From the NCBI RefSeq assembly GCF_041053105.1, contig NZ_CP163444.1, positions 2,294,001 to 2,358,000 on the forward strand: a stretch of DNA of 64,000 bases, given 5' to 3'. Below the pieces are notes generated by a model. It searched no databases and was not told where the DNA came from. It saw nothing but the letters and a program-made list of their open reading frames with translations. Position 1 is the stretch's first letter, and each line of letters starts with the position of its first letter. Source of the stretch: Streptomyces sp. R44. Its GTDB lineage: Bacteria > Actinomycetota > Actinomycetes > Streptomycetales > Streptomycetaceae. Position numbers and translations under genes: made by a program. This document shows, piece by piece, positions 45,763 through 55,905 of the stretch.

Positions 45763-46584
45763 CTAGGCCGACGGGGAGGCGGTGCCCGGCTTCTTGCCCT
45801 TGTTGGCCTCGGCGACCCACTTCTTCAGGTTCTCCGGGGAGATCTGCTCGTTCCCCTTGGTCGGGAAGATCGATTCTCCGTTGAGGAGGACGGACGGGGT
45901 GCCGCGGAAGCCGCCGTTCTGGAAGGCCTCGTTCGACTTCTTCACCCAGCTGTCGTGCGTTCCGTCGTTCACACAGCTGCGGAAGGCGGGCGTGTCGAGC
46001 CCCGGCACCTTCGCCGCGAGCTCGATCAGCTTGGCGTTGTTGCCGTAGGCGTCGTCCGTCTCCGGCGGCTGGTTGATGTAGAGCGTGTCGTGGTACGCGG
46101 TGAACTTCCCCGCGTCCTGGGCGCACGCGGCCGCGTTCGCCGCGCGCAGCGAGCCGCTGCCGCCCATGTTCCCGTCGATGAGGGTGGCGAGGTGGTACTC
46201 GGCCTTGAGCGCGCCGGAGGCCTCCAGCTCGTGGATGGAGTCCCGCATGACGTTCTCGAACTGGGCGCACGCCGGGCAGCGGAAGTCCTCCCAGATCACG
46301 AGCGTCGACGGGGCGTCCGCCTTGCCCGTGGGGATGGCCGGCTTGGCGTCCTCGTCGGTCGCTCCGGTCGGCGCGACCACCGGGCCGGCCTTGTCTGACC
46401 CGCTGTTCTTGTCGCCGCCGGCGGCGATCACGCCGACGACCGCGGCCAGGCCGAGGACGCCGACCACCGCCGCCGACACGATCAGGACGCGCCGCTGCTT
46501 CTCGCGGGCCTTGTCGCGCTCGCGCTGCTGCTGAAGGCGCTCCCGCGCGCTCCGGTTACCGTCACCACTGTTCTTCTCGCTCAC
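45763..46584 (-). CDS. Membrane-anchored DsbA-family thiol-disulfide oxidoreductase
   Basis: 273 aa. A basic, glutamine-rich cytosolic N-terminus (SARERLQQQRERDKAREKQR) is followed by one membrane segment (about 33-55) and an external thioredoxin fold with the active site CPAC (Cys103-Cys106) in EDFRCPACAQFENVM and cis-Pro in GGFRGTPSVLLNG. It forms or isomerises disulfides in exported proteins. The GTG at 46584 is chosen; the frame is open to a GTG at 46611, but the GGAGG before that codon belongs to the trpA terminator stem. Confidence 0.92.
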   Translation of the reverse strand: MSEKNSGDGNRSARERLQQQRERDKAREKQRRVLIVSAAVVGVLGLAAVVGVIAAGGDKNSGSDKAGPVVAPTGATDEDAKPAIPTGKADAPSTLVIWEDFRCPACAQFENVMRDSIHELEASGALKAEYHLATLIDGNMGGSGSLRAANAAACAQDAGKFTAYHDTLYINQPPETDDAYGNNAKLIELAAKVPGLDTPAFRSCVNDGTHDSWVKKSNEAFQNGGFRGTPSVLLNGESIFPTKGNEQISPENLKKWVAEANKGKKPGTASPSA

Positions 46585-46598
46585 GCCCCAGGCAACGA

Positions 46599-46628
46599 AC
46601 CGGGGAGGCACATCCGCGCCTCCCCGGT
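46599..46628 (-). terminator. Terminator after trpA
   Basis: 10-bp stem ACCGGGGAGG / CCTCCCCGGT with a 10-nt loop, 21 nt past the trpA stop, ending the trp transcript before the DsbA-like gene. Confidence 0.75.
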
Positions 46629-46648
46629 CCCAGATCCACCCGGATGGG

Positions 46649-47466
46649 CTACGAAACGCGGCGGACGCCCTCGGCGAGTTCGGCCGCCAGTTCCCTTACG
46701 GCGGTGAGGCCGGCCGCCTCGTCGCCGTCGGCGTCGAGGAGCCGCTGCACGAAGGCGGAGCCGACGATGACGCCGTCGGCGAAGCCGGCGACCTCCTTCG
46801 CCTGCGTGGCGTTGGAGACGCCGAGGCCCACGCACACCGGGAGTTCGGAGGTGGCGCGGGTACGGCGGACCAGGTCCGCGGCCGACTCGCCGACCGACTC
46901 GCGGGTGCCGGTGACACCCATGAGCGAGGCGGCGTAGACGAAGCCGGAGCCGACGGCCGTGATGGTGGCGAGGCGCTCGTCCTTGCTGCTGGGCGCGACG
47001 ACGAAGACGGTCGCGAGACCGTGCTTGTCGGCGTGCTCGCGCCAGACGGCGGACTCCTGGACCGGCAGGTCGGGCAGGATGCAGCCCGCGCCGCCGGCCG
47101 TGGCGAGCTCCTCGGTGAAGCGCTCGATGCCGTACCGGTCGATCGGGTTCCAGTACGTCATGACGAGGACCGGCTTGCCGGTGGCCGCGTGGGCCTCCTT
47201 GACCGTCCGCATGACGTCGGCGATCTTCACGCCGCCGCGCAGGGCGATGTCGTCGGCGGTCTGGATGACCGGCCCGTCGAGGACCGGGTCGCTGTGCGGG
47301 AGACCGACCTCGACGACGTCGGCACCGCCGTCGAAGACGGCCTTGATCGCGGCGATGCCGCCGTCGACGGTCGGGAAGCCGGCCGGCAGGTACGCGATGA
47401 GCGCCGCCCGGTTCTCGGCCTTGGCCTTGGCGAGGGTGTCGCTCAGCAGCTGGATGTTCCCCGTGG

Positions 47467-47470
<4 letters not shown>
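46649..47470 (-). CDS. trpA: Tryptophan synthase alpha subunit
   Basis: 273 aa. Splits indole-3-glycerol phosphate to indole and glyceraldehyde 3-phosphate and channels indole to TrpB. Motifs: [30 protein letters not shown] (catalytic Glu and Asp region), [10 protein letters not shown] and GVTGTRE, then [13 protein letters not shown] (phosphate site). GTG start overlaps the trpB stop by 4 nt (GTGA). Confidence 0.98.
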
Positions 47471-48714
<1,244 letters not shown>

Positions 48715-48803
48715 GCGGATGCTCCTCGCGGGGCGGGTGCCCCGGGATACGTGGGGTTGATGGTCACGGTATGCGCGCGAGCCGTTCCCGTACGAGAGCA
48801 CCG

Positions 48804-49001
48804 CCGTTGTGGGCATGCGTTCCGCCGGGGCGGAACGGGTGGGCACAACGGACGGCGCCCTTGCCGGCGCCAGAGGCTTCCGCGCTTGGACCCGCACCCC
48901 GTGCGCAGTGCACTGGTGGTGCGGGTCAGGGCGCGGAAGGCGGAGGCGCCGCTGAAGGGCGCCGTCCCGTCCCGCCCCAGCGGGACGATTGCCCACACGG
49001 G
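48804..49001. repeat. Composite palindromic repeat, copy D, between trpM and trpB
   Basis: 198 bp in three parts: hairpin at 48804-48851 with core GCGTTCCGC/GCGGAACG and outer arms CCGTTGTG/CACAACGG; long imperfect inverted repeat at 48852-48965 with outer arms ACGGCGCCC/GGGCGCCGT; hairpin at 48966-49001 with core CGTCCCG/CGGGACG. It is copy A read in the opposite direction. The rest of the 312-bp trpM-trpB gap shows no gene. Confidence 0.9.
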
Positions 49002-49026
49002 AGTGGTGCGGCGGAGCCGGCGGTGG

Positions 49027-49308
49027 CTAGGCGTCGTACGTGAGAACGCGCGCGGGGCGCGGGCGCCATCGCATGCCGTTGACCTGGCCCGGCTCGGAGC
49101 CGATGACGTAGCGGACCCGGCGGCCGTGGACACGGCGGGCGGGCGCGCGGCAGCCGCGCGGGCGGCACCCCCTCGCCAGGGGGGCGTGCTTGGAGACGGG
49201 CGCGGCGGCGGTACGGAGCCTGCCGCGCCGGCCCGAGGCGTCCGCGGGCACGCCGGGGCCGCCCGGGGCGGAACCCGGGGCGGTCGGCGTGGTGCGGACG
49301 GTGGTCAT
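49027..49308 (-). CDS. trpM: TrpM-like small basic protein
   Basis: Up to 93 aa. The C-terminal 50 residues are strongly basic and contain LARGCRPRGCRAPARRVHGR and YVIGSEPGQVNGMRW, the conserved core of the small Streptomyces protein TrpM as I remember it, which sits between trpC and trpB and is reported to modulate tryptophan synthesis and development. The ATG at 49308 lies 8 bp after the trpC stop with GGAGC upstream; the S. coelicolor protein is shorter, so a later start is possible. The first 40 residues are low in complexity. Confidence 0.65.
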   Translation of the reverse strand: MTTVRTTPTAPGSAPGGPGVPADASGRRGRLRTAAAPVSKHAPLARGCRPRGCRAPARRVHGRRVRYVIGSEPGQVNGMRWRPRPARVLTYDA

Positions 49309-49315
49309 GGCTCGG

Positions 49316-50125
49316 TCAGCTCCGGCCGTGACGCAGGGCGGGGTGGGCGCCGGCGGCGACGAGGTCGGCGACGGCGGCCTTCGGGTCGCGGCCGGTGACG
49401 AGGGACTCGCCGACGAGGACCGCGTCGGCGCCCGCGTTGGCGTAGGCGATGAGGTCGTGCGGGCCGCGGATGCCGGACTCGGCGACCTTGACGATGTGCG
49501 CGGGGATCTCGGGGGCGACGCGCTCGAAGGTGGAGCGGTCGACCTTGAGGGTCTTGAGGTTGCGCGCGTTGACGCCGATGATGCGGGCGCCCGCCTCGAC
49601 GGCGCGCTCGACCTCCTCCTCGTCGTGGACCTCGACCAGCGGGGTGAGACCGATGGACTCGGCACGCTCGATGAGGGAGACCAGCGCCTCCTGCTCCAGG
49701 GCGGCGACGATGAGGAGCGCGAGATCCGCTCCGTACGCCCGGGCCTCCCAGAGCTGGTACGCGGTGACGATGAAGTCCTTGCGCAGCACCGGGATGTCGA
49801 CCCGGGCGCGGACGGCCTCCAGGTCGGCGAGCGAGCCGCCGAAGCGGCGCTGCTCGGTGAGGACGGAGATGACGGCGGCGCCGCCCGCCTCGTAGTCCGC
49901 GGCGAGACCGGCCGGGTCGGCGATGGCGGCGAGCGCGCCCTTGGACGGGCTGGAGCGCTTGACCTCGCAGATCACCTTGACGCCGTCCCCGCGCAGTGCG
50001 GCGACGCCGTCCTTGGCCTGCGGCGCCTTGGCGGCGCGCTCCTTGAGCTCGTCGAGGGTGACCCGCGCCTGCCGCTCTGCGAGGTCGGCGCGTACGCCTT
50101 CGATGATCTCGTCGAGCACACTCAC
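49316..50125 (-). CDS. trpC: Indole-3-glycerol phosphate synthase
   Basis: 269-aa TIM barrel that closes the indole ring from CdRP. Catalytic residues are visible in [13 protein letters not shown] (Glu, Lys), PVLRKDFIV (Lys), NARNLKTL and [11 protein letters not shown] at 50125 ([14 protein letters not shown]) matches the family start and follows AAGGGGG; a longer frame exists upstream without support. Confidence 0.97.
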   Translation of the reverse strand: MSVLDEIIEGVRADLAERQARVTLDELKERAAKAPQAKDGVAALRGDGVKVICEVKRSSPSKGALAAIADPAGLAADYEAGGAAVISVLTEQRRFGGSLADLEAVRARVDIPVLRKDFIVTAYQLWEARAYGADLALLIVAALEQEALVSLIERAESIGLTPLVEVHDEEEVERAVEAGARIIGVNARNLKTLKVDRSTFERVAPEIPAHIVKVAESGIRGPHDLIAYANAGADAVLVGESLVTGRDPKAAVADLVAAGAHPALRHGRS

Positions 50126-50258
50126 GCGAGGGGCCCCCTTCCGGGACGGTGACGGTGATGATGAACCAGGTTCAGCCACTTCGATCCTATCCGCAGGACG
50201 GCCCCGGATTCGCATCGGCCGGAGCGGCGTCCCACCTGCTGGGACTCCGGACCGGCTC

Positions 50259-50879
50259 TCAAGGGGCGAGCGCGGAGCCGAACGGAAGGTTCCGGACCAG
50301 GGTGAAGACGGCGAGAACGGCCCCGATCCCCCACCACCAGACCGGGGAGATCGCGAGGCGCATGGGCACTCCGCGGACGGCTCGAATCAGCCAGACGGCG
50401 ATGACGACGGCGAAGATTCCGTAGCCGACGACGGCGAGGGCGTTGGCGCCGAGGGCGGCCGGGAGGTCGCCGTGGGCGAAGGCGTGGGCGCTGCGGAGCC
50501 CGCCGCAGCCGGGGCAGTAGACGCCGGTGAAGCGGAGGAGCGGGCAGACGGGGTAGTGCCCGGGTTCGTTGGGGTCGACGGCCCCGACGTAGGCGAAGGC
50601 GGCGACGACCCCGGAGAGGGTGGCGACGGGCGGCAGCAGCCGCCGCACGAGGGACCGCGGCGGTGCGGGCGGCGGCGCGGGCAGGGACCCGCCCGGCCAG
50701 GCGACGGCGGGCGGTACGGCGCCGGGCGCCACGACCCCACCCGGTGCAGCCCCATTCGGCCCAGCCGCGCCCGGCGGCACCGGTGCGTCCCGGTGTCCCG
50801 TTCCCATCGGGCCCGCGGGTTCACCCGGCTGGGTGGGGGAATCGTCGGTCACGGCTCCGGCCGTCGGCTGCGCGTCCAC
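50259..50879 (-). CDS. DUF2752 membrane protein
   Basis: 206 aa. The first 75 residues are Pro/Gly/Ala-rich and disordered. Then come three hydrophobic segments and the DUF2752 signature [20 protein letters not shown] with [15 protein letters not shown], where the three cysteines may bind zinc or haem. Function unknown. GTG at 50879 is a tentative start; GTG at 50852 is an alternative closer to GGAG. Sits between trpC and a small membrane protein, an arrangement I recall as common in Streptomyces. Confidence 0.85.
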   Translation of the reverse strand: MDAQPTAGAVTDDSPTQPGEPAGPMGTGHRDAPVPPGAAGPNGAAPGGVVAPGAVPPAVAWPGGSLPAPPPAPPRSLVRRLLPPVATLSGVVAAFAYVGAVDPNEPGHYPVCPLLRFTGVYCPGCGGLRSAHAFAHGDLPAALGANALAVVGYGIFAVVIAVWLIRAVRGVPMRLAISPVWWWGIGAVLAVFTLVRNLPFGSALAP

Positions 50880-50903
50880 CCGGTGATTGTGGCCCCTGAC
50901 GCG

Positions 50904-50940
50904 CGAGGGCGCAGCCCGGCTCGGCCGGACTGCGCCCTCG
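50904..50940 (-). terminator. Terminator after the HGxxPAAW gene
   Basis: 11-bp stem CGAGGGCGCAG / CTGCGCCCTCG with a 15-nt loop, 16 nt past the stop. It separates the trpE side from the trpC side of the trp cluster. Confidence 0.75.
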
Positions 50941-50956
50941 GGTGCGTCGTGTCGCG

Positions 50957-51211
50957 TCAGGCGCGGGCCCTCGCGGTCGCGGTCGCGGCCTCGCGGGCGG
51001 CGATGACGGCCTCCGAGTCCTTCGGCATGCCGAGGCCCGCCACCTTCATCGCGCCGCCGATGATGCCGCCGAGGACGATGACGCCCACGCCGGCCCAGAA
51101 GCCGGGCAGGTTGGCGGCCACCATGAAGACGCCGGCGATGCAGAAGCCGATGAAGGAGATGATGACACCGGTCCAGGCGGCCGGGGTGTGTCCGTGGGCG
51201 CTGCCCGCCAT
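50957..51211 (-). CDS. HGxxPAAW family small membrane protein
   Basis: 84 aa: SAHGHTPAAWTGVIISFIGF starts the first of two membrane segments (about 14-32 and 40-58), separated by a short turn; the tail is Ala/Arg-rich. The HGxTPAAW motif defines an actinobacterial family of unknown function. GAGGAG precedes the ATG. In the trp cluster between trpE and trpC. Confidence 0.88.
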   Translation of the reverse strand: MAGSAHGHTPAAWTGVIISFIGFCIAGVFMVAANLPGFWAGVGVIVLGGIIGGAMKVAGLGMPKDSEAVIAAREAATATARARA

Positions 51212-51345
51212 GAGTTGCTCCTCGTTGCAGTTGCTCGATGGTGAGGTCTCGCGTGCGCGGACACTCGGCGCTCATTGTCCCGCACGTGGGCGCGCGAGGG
51301 TGAATCGGGGGTGCCCGGACGATCACGCGTCGCGGACGGAACGAT

Positions 51346-51987
51346 TCACTCGCCCCGGGTGGGGTCCTCGCCGCGGTCCAGGGCCTTCCACAGGTCCTCG
51401 GGCCGGTCCGGATCGGTCGTGGGGGCCTTGCGGCCGGCGCGCGGGGTGCCGGAGCGCTCGTAGCGGCCGCCCATCGCGGGCCAGTTCTTGCCGAAGCGGA
51501 GGGCGAAGAGGCCGGCGAGCAGGATGAGGACGGCGCCCGCGGCGGTCACGTACGGCCAGATGGTGTGGCTGAGGCCGGCGACCGCGGCGGCGGTGTCGCC
51601 GCTGATGCGGGCGGCCTCGGCGTCGAGCGCGGCGCTGTCGGAGGCGCCGAGGACCGCGGCGAGCGCGGCGCCGGCGCCGCTGAGCGCGAGGAGCGCGGCG
51701 ACGAGGGTGCGGCCGGTGCGGCGGACGGCGAAGACGGCGAAGAGCGCGGCGAGGCCGACGATCGCGAGGGCGGTCGGCACGCCGGTGACGGTGCCGCCGT
51801 CGGCCTCGACGGGGACGCTGCCGCCGCCGACGGACGCGGTGCCCTCCGCCCAGATCTGGCCCGCGGAGAGCAGGACGACGGTGGCGCCGAGGGCGCCGAG
51901 GAGGAGGGCCGCGGCCAGGCTGCGGCGGCCGCCGGTGGGGACGGCCGCGCGGGCGGCCCGGGGCTGGGGTACGGGTACGGCACTCAC
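51346..51987 (-). CDS. Trp-biosynthesis-associated membrane protein (TIGR02234 family)
   Basis: 213 aa with four hydrophobic helices (about 25-45, 72-90, 95-115 and 145-165) and an external loop with SAGQIWAEGTAS between helices 1 and 2. The family is found next to trp genes in actinobacteria; its role is unknown. It begins about 24 bp after trpE and is likely co-transcribed. GTG at 51987 is used; GTG at 51996 adds three residues. The C-terminus is charged and disordered. Confidence 0.88.
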   Translation of the reverse strand: MSAVPVPQPRAARAAVPTGGRRSLAAALLLGALGATVVLLSAGQIWAEGTASVGGGSVPVEADGGTVTGVPTALAIVGLAALFAVFAVRRTGRTLVAALLALSGAGAALAAVLGASDSAALDAEAARISGDTAAAVAGLSHTIWPYVTAAGAVLILLAGLFALRFGKNWPAMGGRYERSGTPRAGRKAPTTDPDRPEDLWKALDRGEDPTRGE

Positions 51988-52010
51988 GTACCCCACTATC
52001 CCCTACGTGC

Positions 52011-53501
52011 TCAGTCGCCGTTCATCCGGTTGGCGGTGTGGACGGCGCGGAGGACGGCCGCGGCCTTGTTGCGGCACTCGTTGTCCTCGGCGACCGGGTC
52101 GGAGTCGGCGACGACACCCGCTCCCGCCTGCACGTACGCCGTTCCGTCACGGAGCAGTGCCGTACGGATGGCGATGGCGGTGTCCGCGTCGCCGGCGAAA
52201 TCGAGATAACCGACACATCCGCCGTACAGGCCGCGCCGGGAGGGTTCGAGCTCCTCGATGATCTGCATCGCGCGGGGCTTGGGCGCCCCGGAGAGCGTCC
52301 CGGCGGGGAAGCAGGCGGTGAGGACGTCGAAGGCGGTGCGGCCGTCGGCGACCTCGCCGGTGACGGTGGAGACGATGTGCATGACGTGCGAGTAGCGCTC
52401 GATCGACATGAAGTCGACGACCTCCACCGAGCCGGGCGTGCAGACCCGGCCGAGGTCGTTGCGGCCGAGGTCGACGAGCATGAGGTGCTCGGCGCGCTCC
52501 TTGGGGTCGGCGAGCAGCTCCTCGGCGAGGTCGTGGTCCTCCTGCGGGGTGGCGCCGCGGTGCCGGGTGCCGGCGATGGGGTGGAGCATCGCGCGCCCGT
52601 CCTCGACCTTGACGAGGGCCTCCGGCGAGGAGCCGACGACGTCGAAGCCGTTCTCGAAGCGGAAGAGGTACATGTACGGGGACGGGTTGGTGGCCCGCAG
52701 GACCCGGTAGACGTCGAGCGCGGAGGCGGTGCAGCGGGTCTCGAAGCGCTGCGAGGGCACGACCTGAAAGGCCTCGCCCGCGCGGATGCGCTCCTTGATG
52801 TCCTCGACGGCGTCCTGGTAGGCGGGGCCGCCCCAGAGGGCCGAGAACTCGGGGAGCTCGGAGGGCGGCAGGGCGGCCGGCGCGGTCTCGACCGGGCGGG
52901 CCAGGTCGGCCTCCATGGCGTCGAGGCGGGCGACGGCGTGGGCGTACGCCTCGTCGACGCCGGTCTCCAGGTCGTTGTGGTTGATCGCGTTGGCGATCAG
53001 CAGGACCGAGCCGTCCCAGTGGTCGAGGACCGCGAGGTCGCTGGTGAGGAGCATGGTGAGCTCGGGGAGCTCCAGGTCGTCGCGGGTGGAGTCGCCGATC
53101 TTCTCCAGGCGGCGGACGATGTCGTAGCCCAGGTACCCGACCATGCCGCCGGTGAACGGGGGCATGCCGGAGGCCAGGTCGCGCGGGGTGTGGAGGGTCT
53201 CGACGGTGGCGCGCAGGGCGGCGAGCGGGTCGCCGTCGACGGGGACGCCGACGGGCGGGGTGCCGAGCCAGTGCGCCTCGCCGTCCCTCACCGTCAGGGT
53301 GGCGTCGCTGCGGACTCCGATGAAGGAGTAGCGGGACCAGCTGCGGCCGTTCTCCGCGGATTCGAGCAGGAAGGTGCCGGGGCGTTCGGCGGCGAGCTTG
53401 CGGTAGAGCCCGACCGGGGTGTCGCCGTCCGCGAGGAGCCTGCGGCTGACGGGGATGACGCGGCGGTCGGCCGCCAGCTTGCGGAAGGTCTCGAGATCCA
53501 T
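52011..53501 (-). CDS. trpE: Anthranilate synthase component I
   Basis: 496 aa. Converts chorismate and ammonia to anthranilate, with ammonia from a TrpG subunit not encoded in this window. The feedback-binding LLES motif ([19 protein letters not shown]) is intact, so tryptophan inhibition is expected. Catalytic regions: [46 protein letters not shown] and [20 protein letters not shown]. Begins 11 bp after hisI, so hisI-trpE form one transcript. Confidence 0.98.
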   Translation of the reverse strand: MDLETFRKLAADRRVIPVSRRLLADGDTPVGLYRKLAAERPGTFLLESAENGRSWSRYSFIGVRSDATLTVRDGEAHWLGTPPVGVPVDGDPLAALRATVETLHTPRDLASGMPPFTGGMVGYLGYDIVRRLEKIGDSTRDDLELPELTMLLTSDLAVLDHWDGSVLLIANAINHNDLETGVDEAYAHAVARLDAMEADLARPVETAPAALPPSELPEFSALWGGPAYQDAVEDIKERIRAGEAFQVVPSQRFETRCTASALDVYRVLRATNPSPYMYLFRFENGFDVVGSSPEALVKVEDGRAMLHPIAGTRHRGATPQEDHDLAEELLADPKERAEHLMLVDLGRNDLGRVCTPGSVEVVDFMSIERYSHVMHIVSTVTGEVADGRTAFDVLTACFPAGTLSGAPKPRAMQIIEELEPSRRGLYGGCVGYLDFAGDADTAIAIRTALLRDGTAYVQAGAGVVADSDPVAEDNECRNKAAAVLRAVHTANRMNGD

Positions 53502-53512
53502 GGCACCGGACC

Positions 53513-53881
53513 TTACTGGGAGACGGGGAGCACGTCGGCGTCGAAGCAGGTGCGGGCGCCGGTGTGGCAGGCGGCTCCGACCTGGTCGACCTTGACGAGG
53601 AGGGTGTCGGCGTCGCAGTCGAGGGCGACGGACTTGACGTGCTGCACGTGCCCGGAGGTGTCGCCCTTGACCCAGTACTCGTTCCGGCTGCGGGACCAGT
53701 AGGTGCAGCGGCCGGTGGTGAGGGTGCGGTGGAGGGCCTCGTCGTCCATCCAGCCCAGCATCAGCACCTCACCGGTGTCGTACTGCTGGGCGATGGCGGG
53801 GACGAGCCCGTCGGCGCTGCGCTTGAGGCGGGCGGCGATGGCCGGGTCGAGGTCGCTGGGGGTCCGGGGCGTGCTGCTCAT
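53513..53881 (-). CDS. hisI: Phosphoribosyl-AMP cyclohydrolase
   Basis: 122 aa, the monofunctional form (no HisE domain). Opens the adenine ring of PR-AMP in the third step of histidine synthesis. Zinc and magnesium sites are visible as DCDADTLL and [25 protein letters not shown] and [13 protein letters not shown], then TSGH, are substrate motifs. Separate from the main his operon and placed directly before trpE. Confidence 0.97.
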   Translation of the reverse strand: MSSTPRTPSDLDPAIAARLKRSADGLVPAIAQQYDTGEVLMLGWMDDEALHRTLTTGRCTYWSRSRNEYWVKGDTSGHVQHVKSVALDCDADTLLVKVDQVGAACHTGARTCFDADVLPVSQ

Positions 53882-53965
53882 GGCGCCATTGTGCCGCGCT
53901 CCGGGGGGTTGTCCGGCGGGGCGTCCACTGGGCGGACCGCGGGCGCCGGTCGTACGCTGGCGGAC

Positions 53966-54601
53966 ATGTCGACCCATGCGAAACGTGAACGGCTTCTGCT
54001 CGCCGATCTGTTGGAGGCGGCGGGCCCGGACGCGCCCACGCTCTGCGAGGGCTGGCGGACCCGGGACCTCGCGGCCCATGTGGTGGTGCGGGAGCGGCGT
54101 CCGGACGCGGCGGCGGGCAACCTCGTACCGGCGCTGAAGGAGCGGCTCGACCGGGTGCAGGCGGAATTCGCCGAGAAGCCGTACGAGGAGCTGATCCAGC
54201 TCATCCGTTCGGGTCCGCCGAAGTTCTCGCCGTTCACCATCAAGCAGGTGGACGAGGGGGCGAACGTCGTCGAGTTCTATGTGCACGCGGAGGACGTCCG
54301 GCGGGCCCAGCCCGACTGGTCGGCCCGCGAGCTGGACCCGGTCTTCGCGGACGCCCTCTGGTCCCGTCTGGAGCGGATGGCCCGGCTGCTCGGCCGCAAG
54401 GCGCCGGTGGGCCTGGTCCTGCGCCGTCCGAACGGCCAGACGGCGGTCGCCCACCGCGGCACCCCGGTGGTGACGGCCTCCGGGGAGCCGGGCGAGCTGG
54501 TGATGTACCTGTACGGCCGCCGGGACTCGGCGAAGGTGGCCCTGGAGGGCGAGCCCGACGCGATCGAGCGGCTGCGGGAGACGAAGCAGCTGGGGATCTG
54601 A
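53966..54601 (+). CDS. TIGR03085 family protein (DinB/MDMPI-like metal-binding fold)
   Basis: 211 aa. The N-terminal helical bundle has [37 protein letters not shown] and [16 protein letters not shown], matching the maleylpyruvate-isomerase/DinB four-helix fold with its His metal ligands; the C-terminal part holds the family beta region ([18 protein letters not shown]). Possible thiol-dependent isomerase or transferase; substrate unknown. The ATG has no ribosome site, but TACGCT 8 bp upstream could be a -10 box, which would make the mRNA leaderless. Confidence 0.85.
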   Translation: MSTHAKRERLLLADLLEAAGPDAPTLCEGWRTRDLAAHVVVRERRPDAAAGNLVPALKERLDRVQAEFAEKPYEELIQLIRSGPPKFSPFTIKQVDEGANVVEFYVHAEDVRRAQPDWSARELDPVFADALWSRLERMARLLGRKAPVGLVLRRPNGQTAVAHRGTPVVTASGEPGELVMYLYGRRDSAKVALEGEPDAIERLRETKQLGI

Positions 54602-54602
54602 G

Positions 54603-54664
54603 CTAGGGCCTGTCTGACAATTCGCCCCGGCCGGACCCGGCGGGAATTGTCAGACAGGCCCTAG
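54603..54664. repeat. 62-bp element with perfect 21-bp terminal inverted repeats
   Basis: Outer arms begin CTAGGGCCTG and end CAGGCCCTAG, and extend perfectly for 21 bp around a 20-bp GC-rich centre. It starts 2 bp after the stop of the + strand gene and contains the stop codon (CTA, read TAG) of the convergent MFS gene. It acts as a strong two-way terminator and looks like a miniature inverted-repeat element flanked by TA. Confidence 0.85.
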
Positions 54665-55899
54665 CGGGGCAGTTCGGCGCGGCGGACGGGCGTGACCGCG
54701 AGGGCGTACACGCCGGACAGGGCGCAGACCGCCGCGCTGACGACGAAGACCGGGCCGGGGCCCCAGAGGCCGATGGCCGCGCCGGTGACCGGGAAGCTCA
54801 GCGGGGCGATGCCGAGGCTGCCGAGGCTGGAGACGGCGCTCACCCGGCCGAGGTAGGCGGGGTCGCATTCGGTCTGGACGAGGGCGTTGCACAGGGCTCC
54901 GGAGAGTCCGGCGAGCAGGCCGATGGAGATCGCGACGAGGCCGGCGAAGGGGAGCTGGGGGACCTGGGCGAGGGCGCCGATCGAGACGGCTCCGAGCACC
55001 ATGGTCCAGCCCATGACGACGCCGGCCCGGGGTATGCGTCCCTTGACGGTCAGCAGGAGGGAGGCACCGCCCGCGCCCACGCCGAAGCCGGCGAGGACCC
55101 AGCCGATGCCGGAGGCGCCCCAGCCGCGCTGGTCGGAGAGGACCGCGAGGCCGACGTTGAGGGGGCCGGCGAAGCCGAGGTCGGCGAGGAGGACGACGAT
55201 CATCAGCGGGCCGAGCGCCTTGTGGCCTCGGAGGTAGCGCAGGCCGTCGGCGAGGTCGCGCAGGGCGGTGCCGTCGCGCGCCTCGTCCTCCTGTGGCAGC
55301 GGGCGGAGCGTGAGCGCGCCGAGCAGGGGCAGGGAGAACGCGAAGAGGATCCCGGCGATGCCGAAGGCGGTGGCGGAGCCGCCGAGGGCGACGGCGAGGC
55401 CGCCCAAGGGGGCGCCGAGGACGGCACCGAGCCGGTGGGAGAGGCCGCGCATGCCCTGGACGCGGGCCAGCTGGTCGCGTTCGGTGATGCGGGGCGGCAG
55501 GGCGCCGACGGCGGGCAGGAAGACGGCGTCGACGACGCCGAAGACGAGGGCGACGGCGGCGAGCGCCCAGAGACCGGGCGAGGCGAGGAAGAGGGTCGCG
55601 GCGAGGCCGAGGACGACCAGGCAGCGGACGGTGTCGGAGGCGATGACGACCCGGCGCGGGCCGAGGCGGTCGGCGATCGCCCCGCCGACGAGCAGGAGCA
55701 GGGCGCGGGGCACGGCGGAGACGGCCATGACGAGCCCTGCCTGGGCGGGGGTGCCGCTGCTCACGGCGGTCCAGGAGAGGGCGAGGTAGAAGACGCTGTC
55801 GCCGAGCGTGGAGGCGGTGTAGGCGCCGAGCCAGCGCAGGACCTGGGGGTTGCGGTGGGCGGGGCGGGCAGCCGTGGGCGTGGCGGTGGCCGTGGTCAT
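54661..55899 (-). CDS. MFS transporter (12 TM, macrolide-efflux-like)
   Basis: 412 aa with about 12 hydrophobic helices. VLRWLGAYTASTLGDSVFYLAL is typical of the MefA/EntS-like branch; GGAIADRLGPRRVVIASD is motif A; VVDAVFLPAVGALPPRITER and ECDPAYLGRVSAVSSLG follow. Likely a proton-driven exporter of a drug or small metabolite. The ATG is 6 bp after the ArsR-family gene stop, so the regulator and exporter form one operon. Its stop codon lies in the inverted-repeat element. Confidence 0.93.
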   Translation of the reverse strand: MTTATATPTAARPAHRNPQVLRWLGAYTASTLGDSVFYLALSWTAVSSGTPAQAGLVMAVSAVPRALLLLVGGAIADRLGPRRVVIASDTVRCLVVLGLAATLFLASPGLWALAAVALVFGVVDAVFLPAVGALPPRITERDQLARVQGMRGLSHRLGAVLGAPLGGLAVALGGSATAFGIAGILFAFSLPLLGALTLRPLPQEDEARDGTALRDLADGLRYLRGHKALGPLMIVVLLADLGFAGPLNVGLAVLSDQRGWGASGIGWVLAGFGVGAGGASLLLTVKGRIPRAGVVMGWTMVLGAVSIGALAQVPQLPFAGLVAISIGLLAGLSGALCNALVQTECDPAYLGRVSAVSSLGSLGIAPLSFPVTGAAIGLWGPGPVFVVSAAVCALSGVYALAVTPVRRAELPR

Positions 55900-55905
55900 G
55901 GTCTC

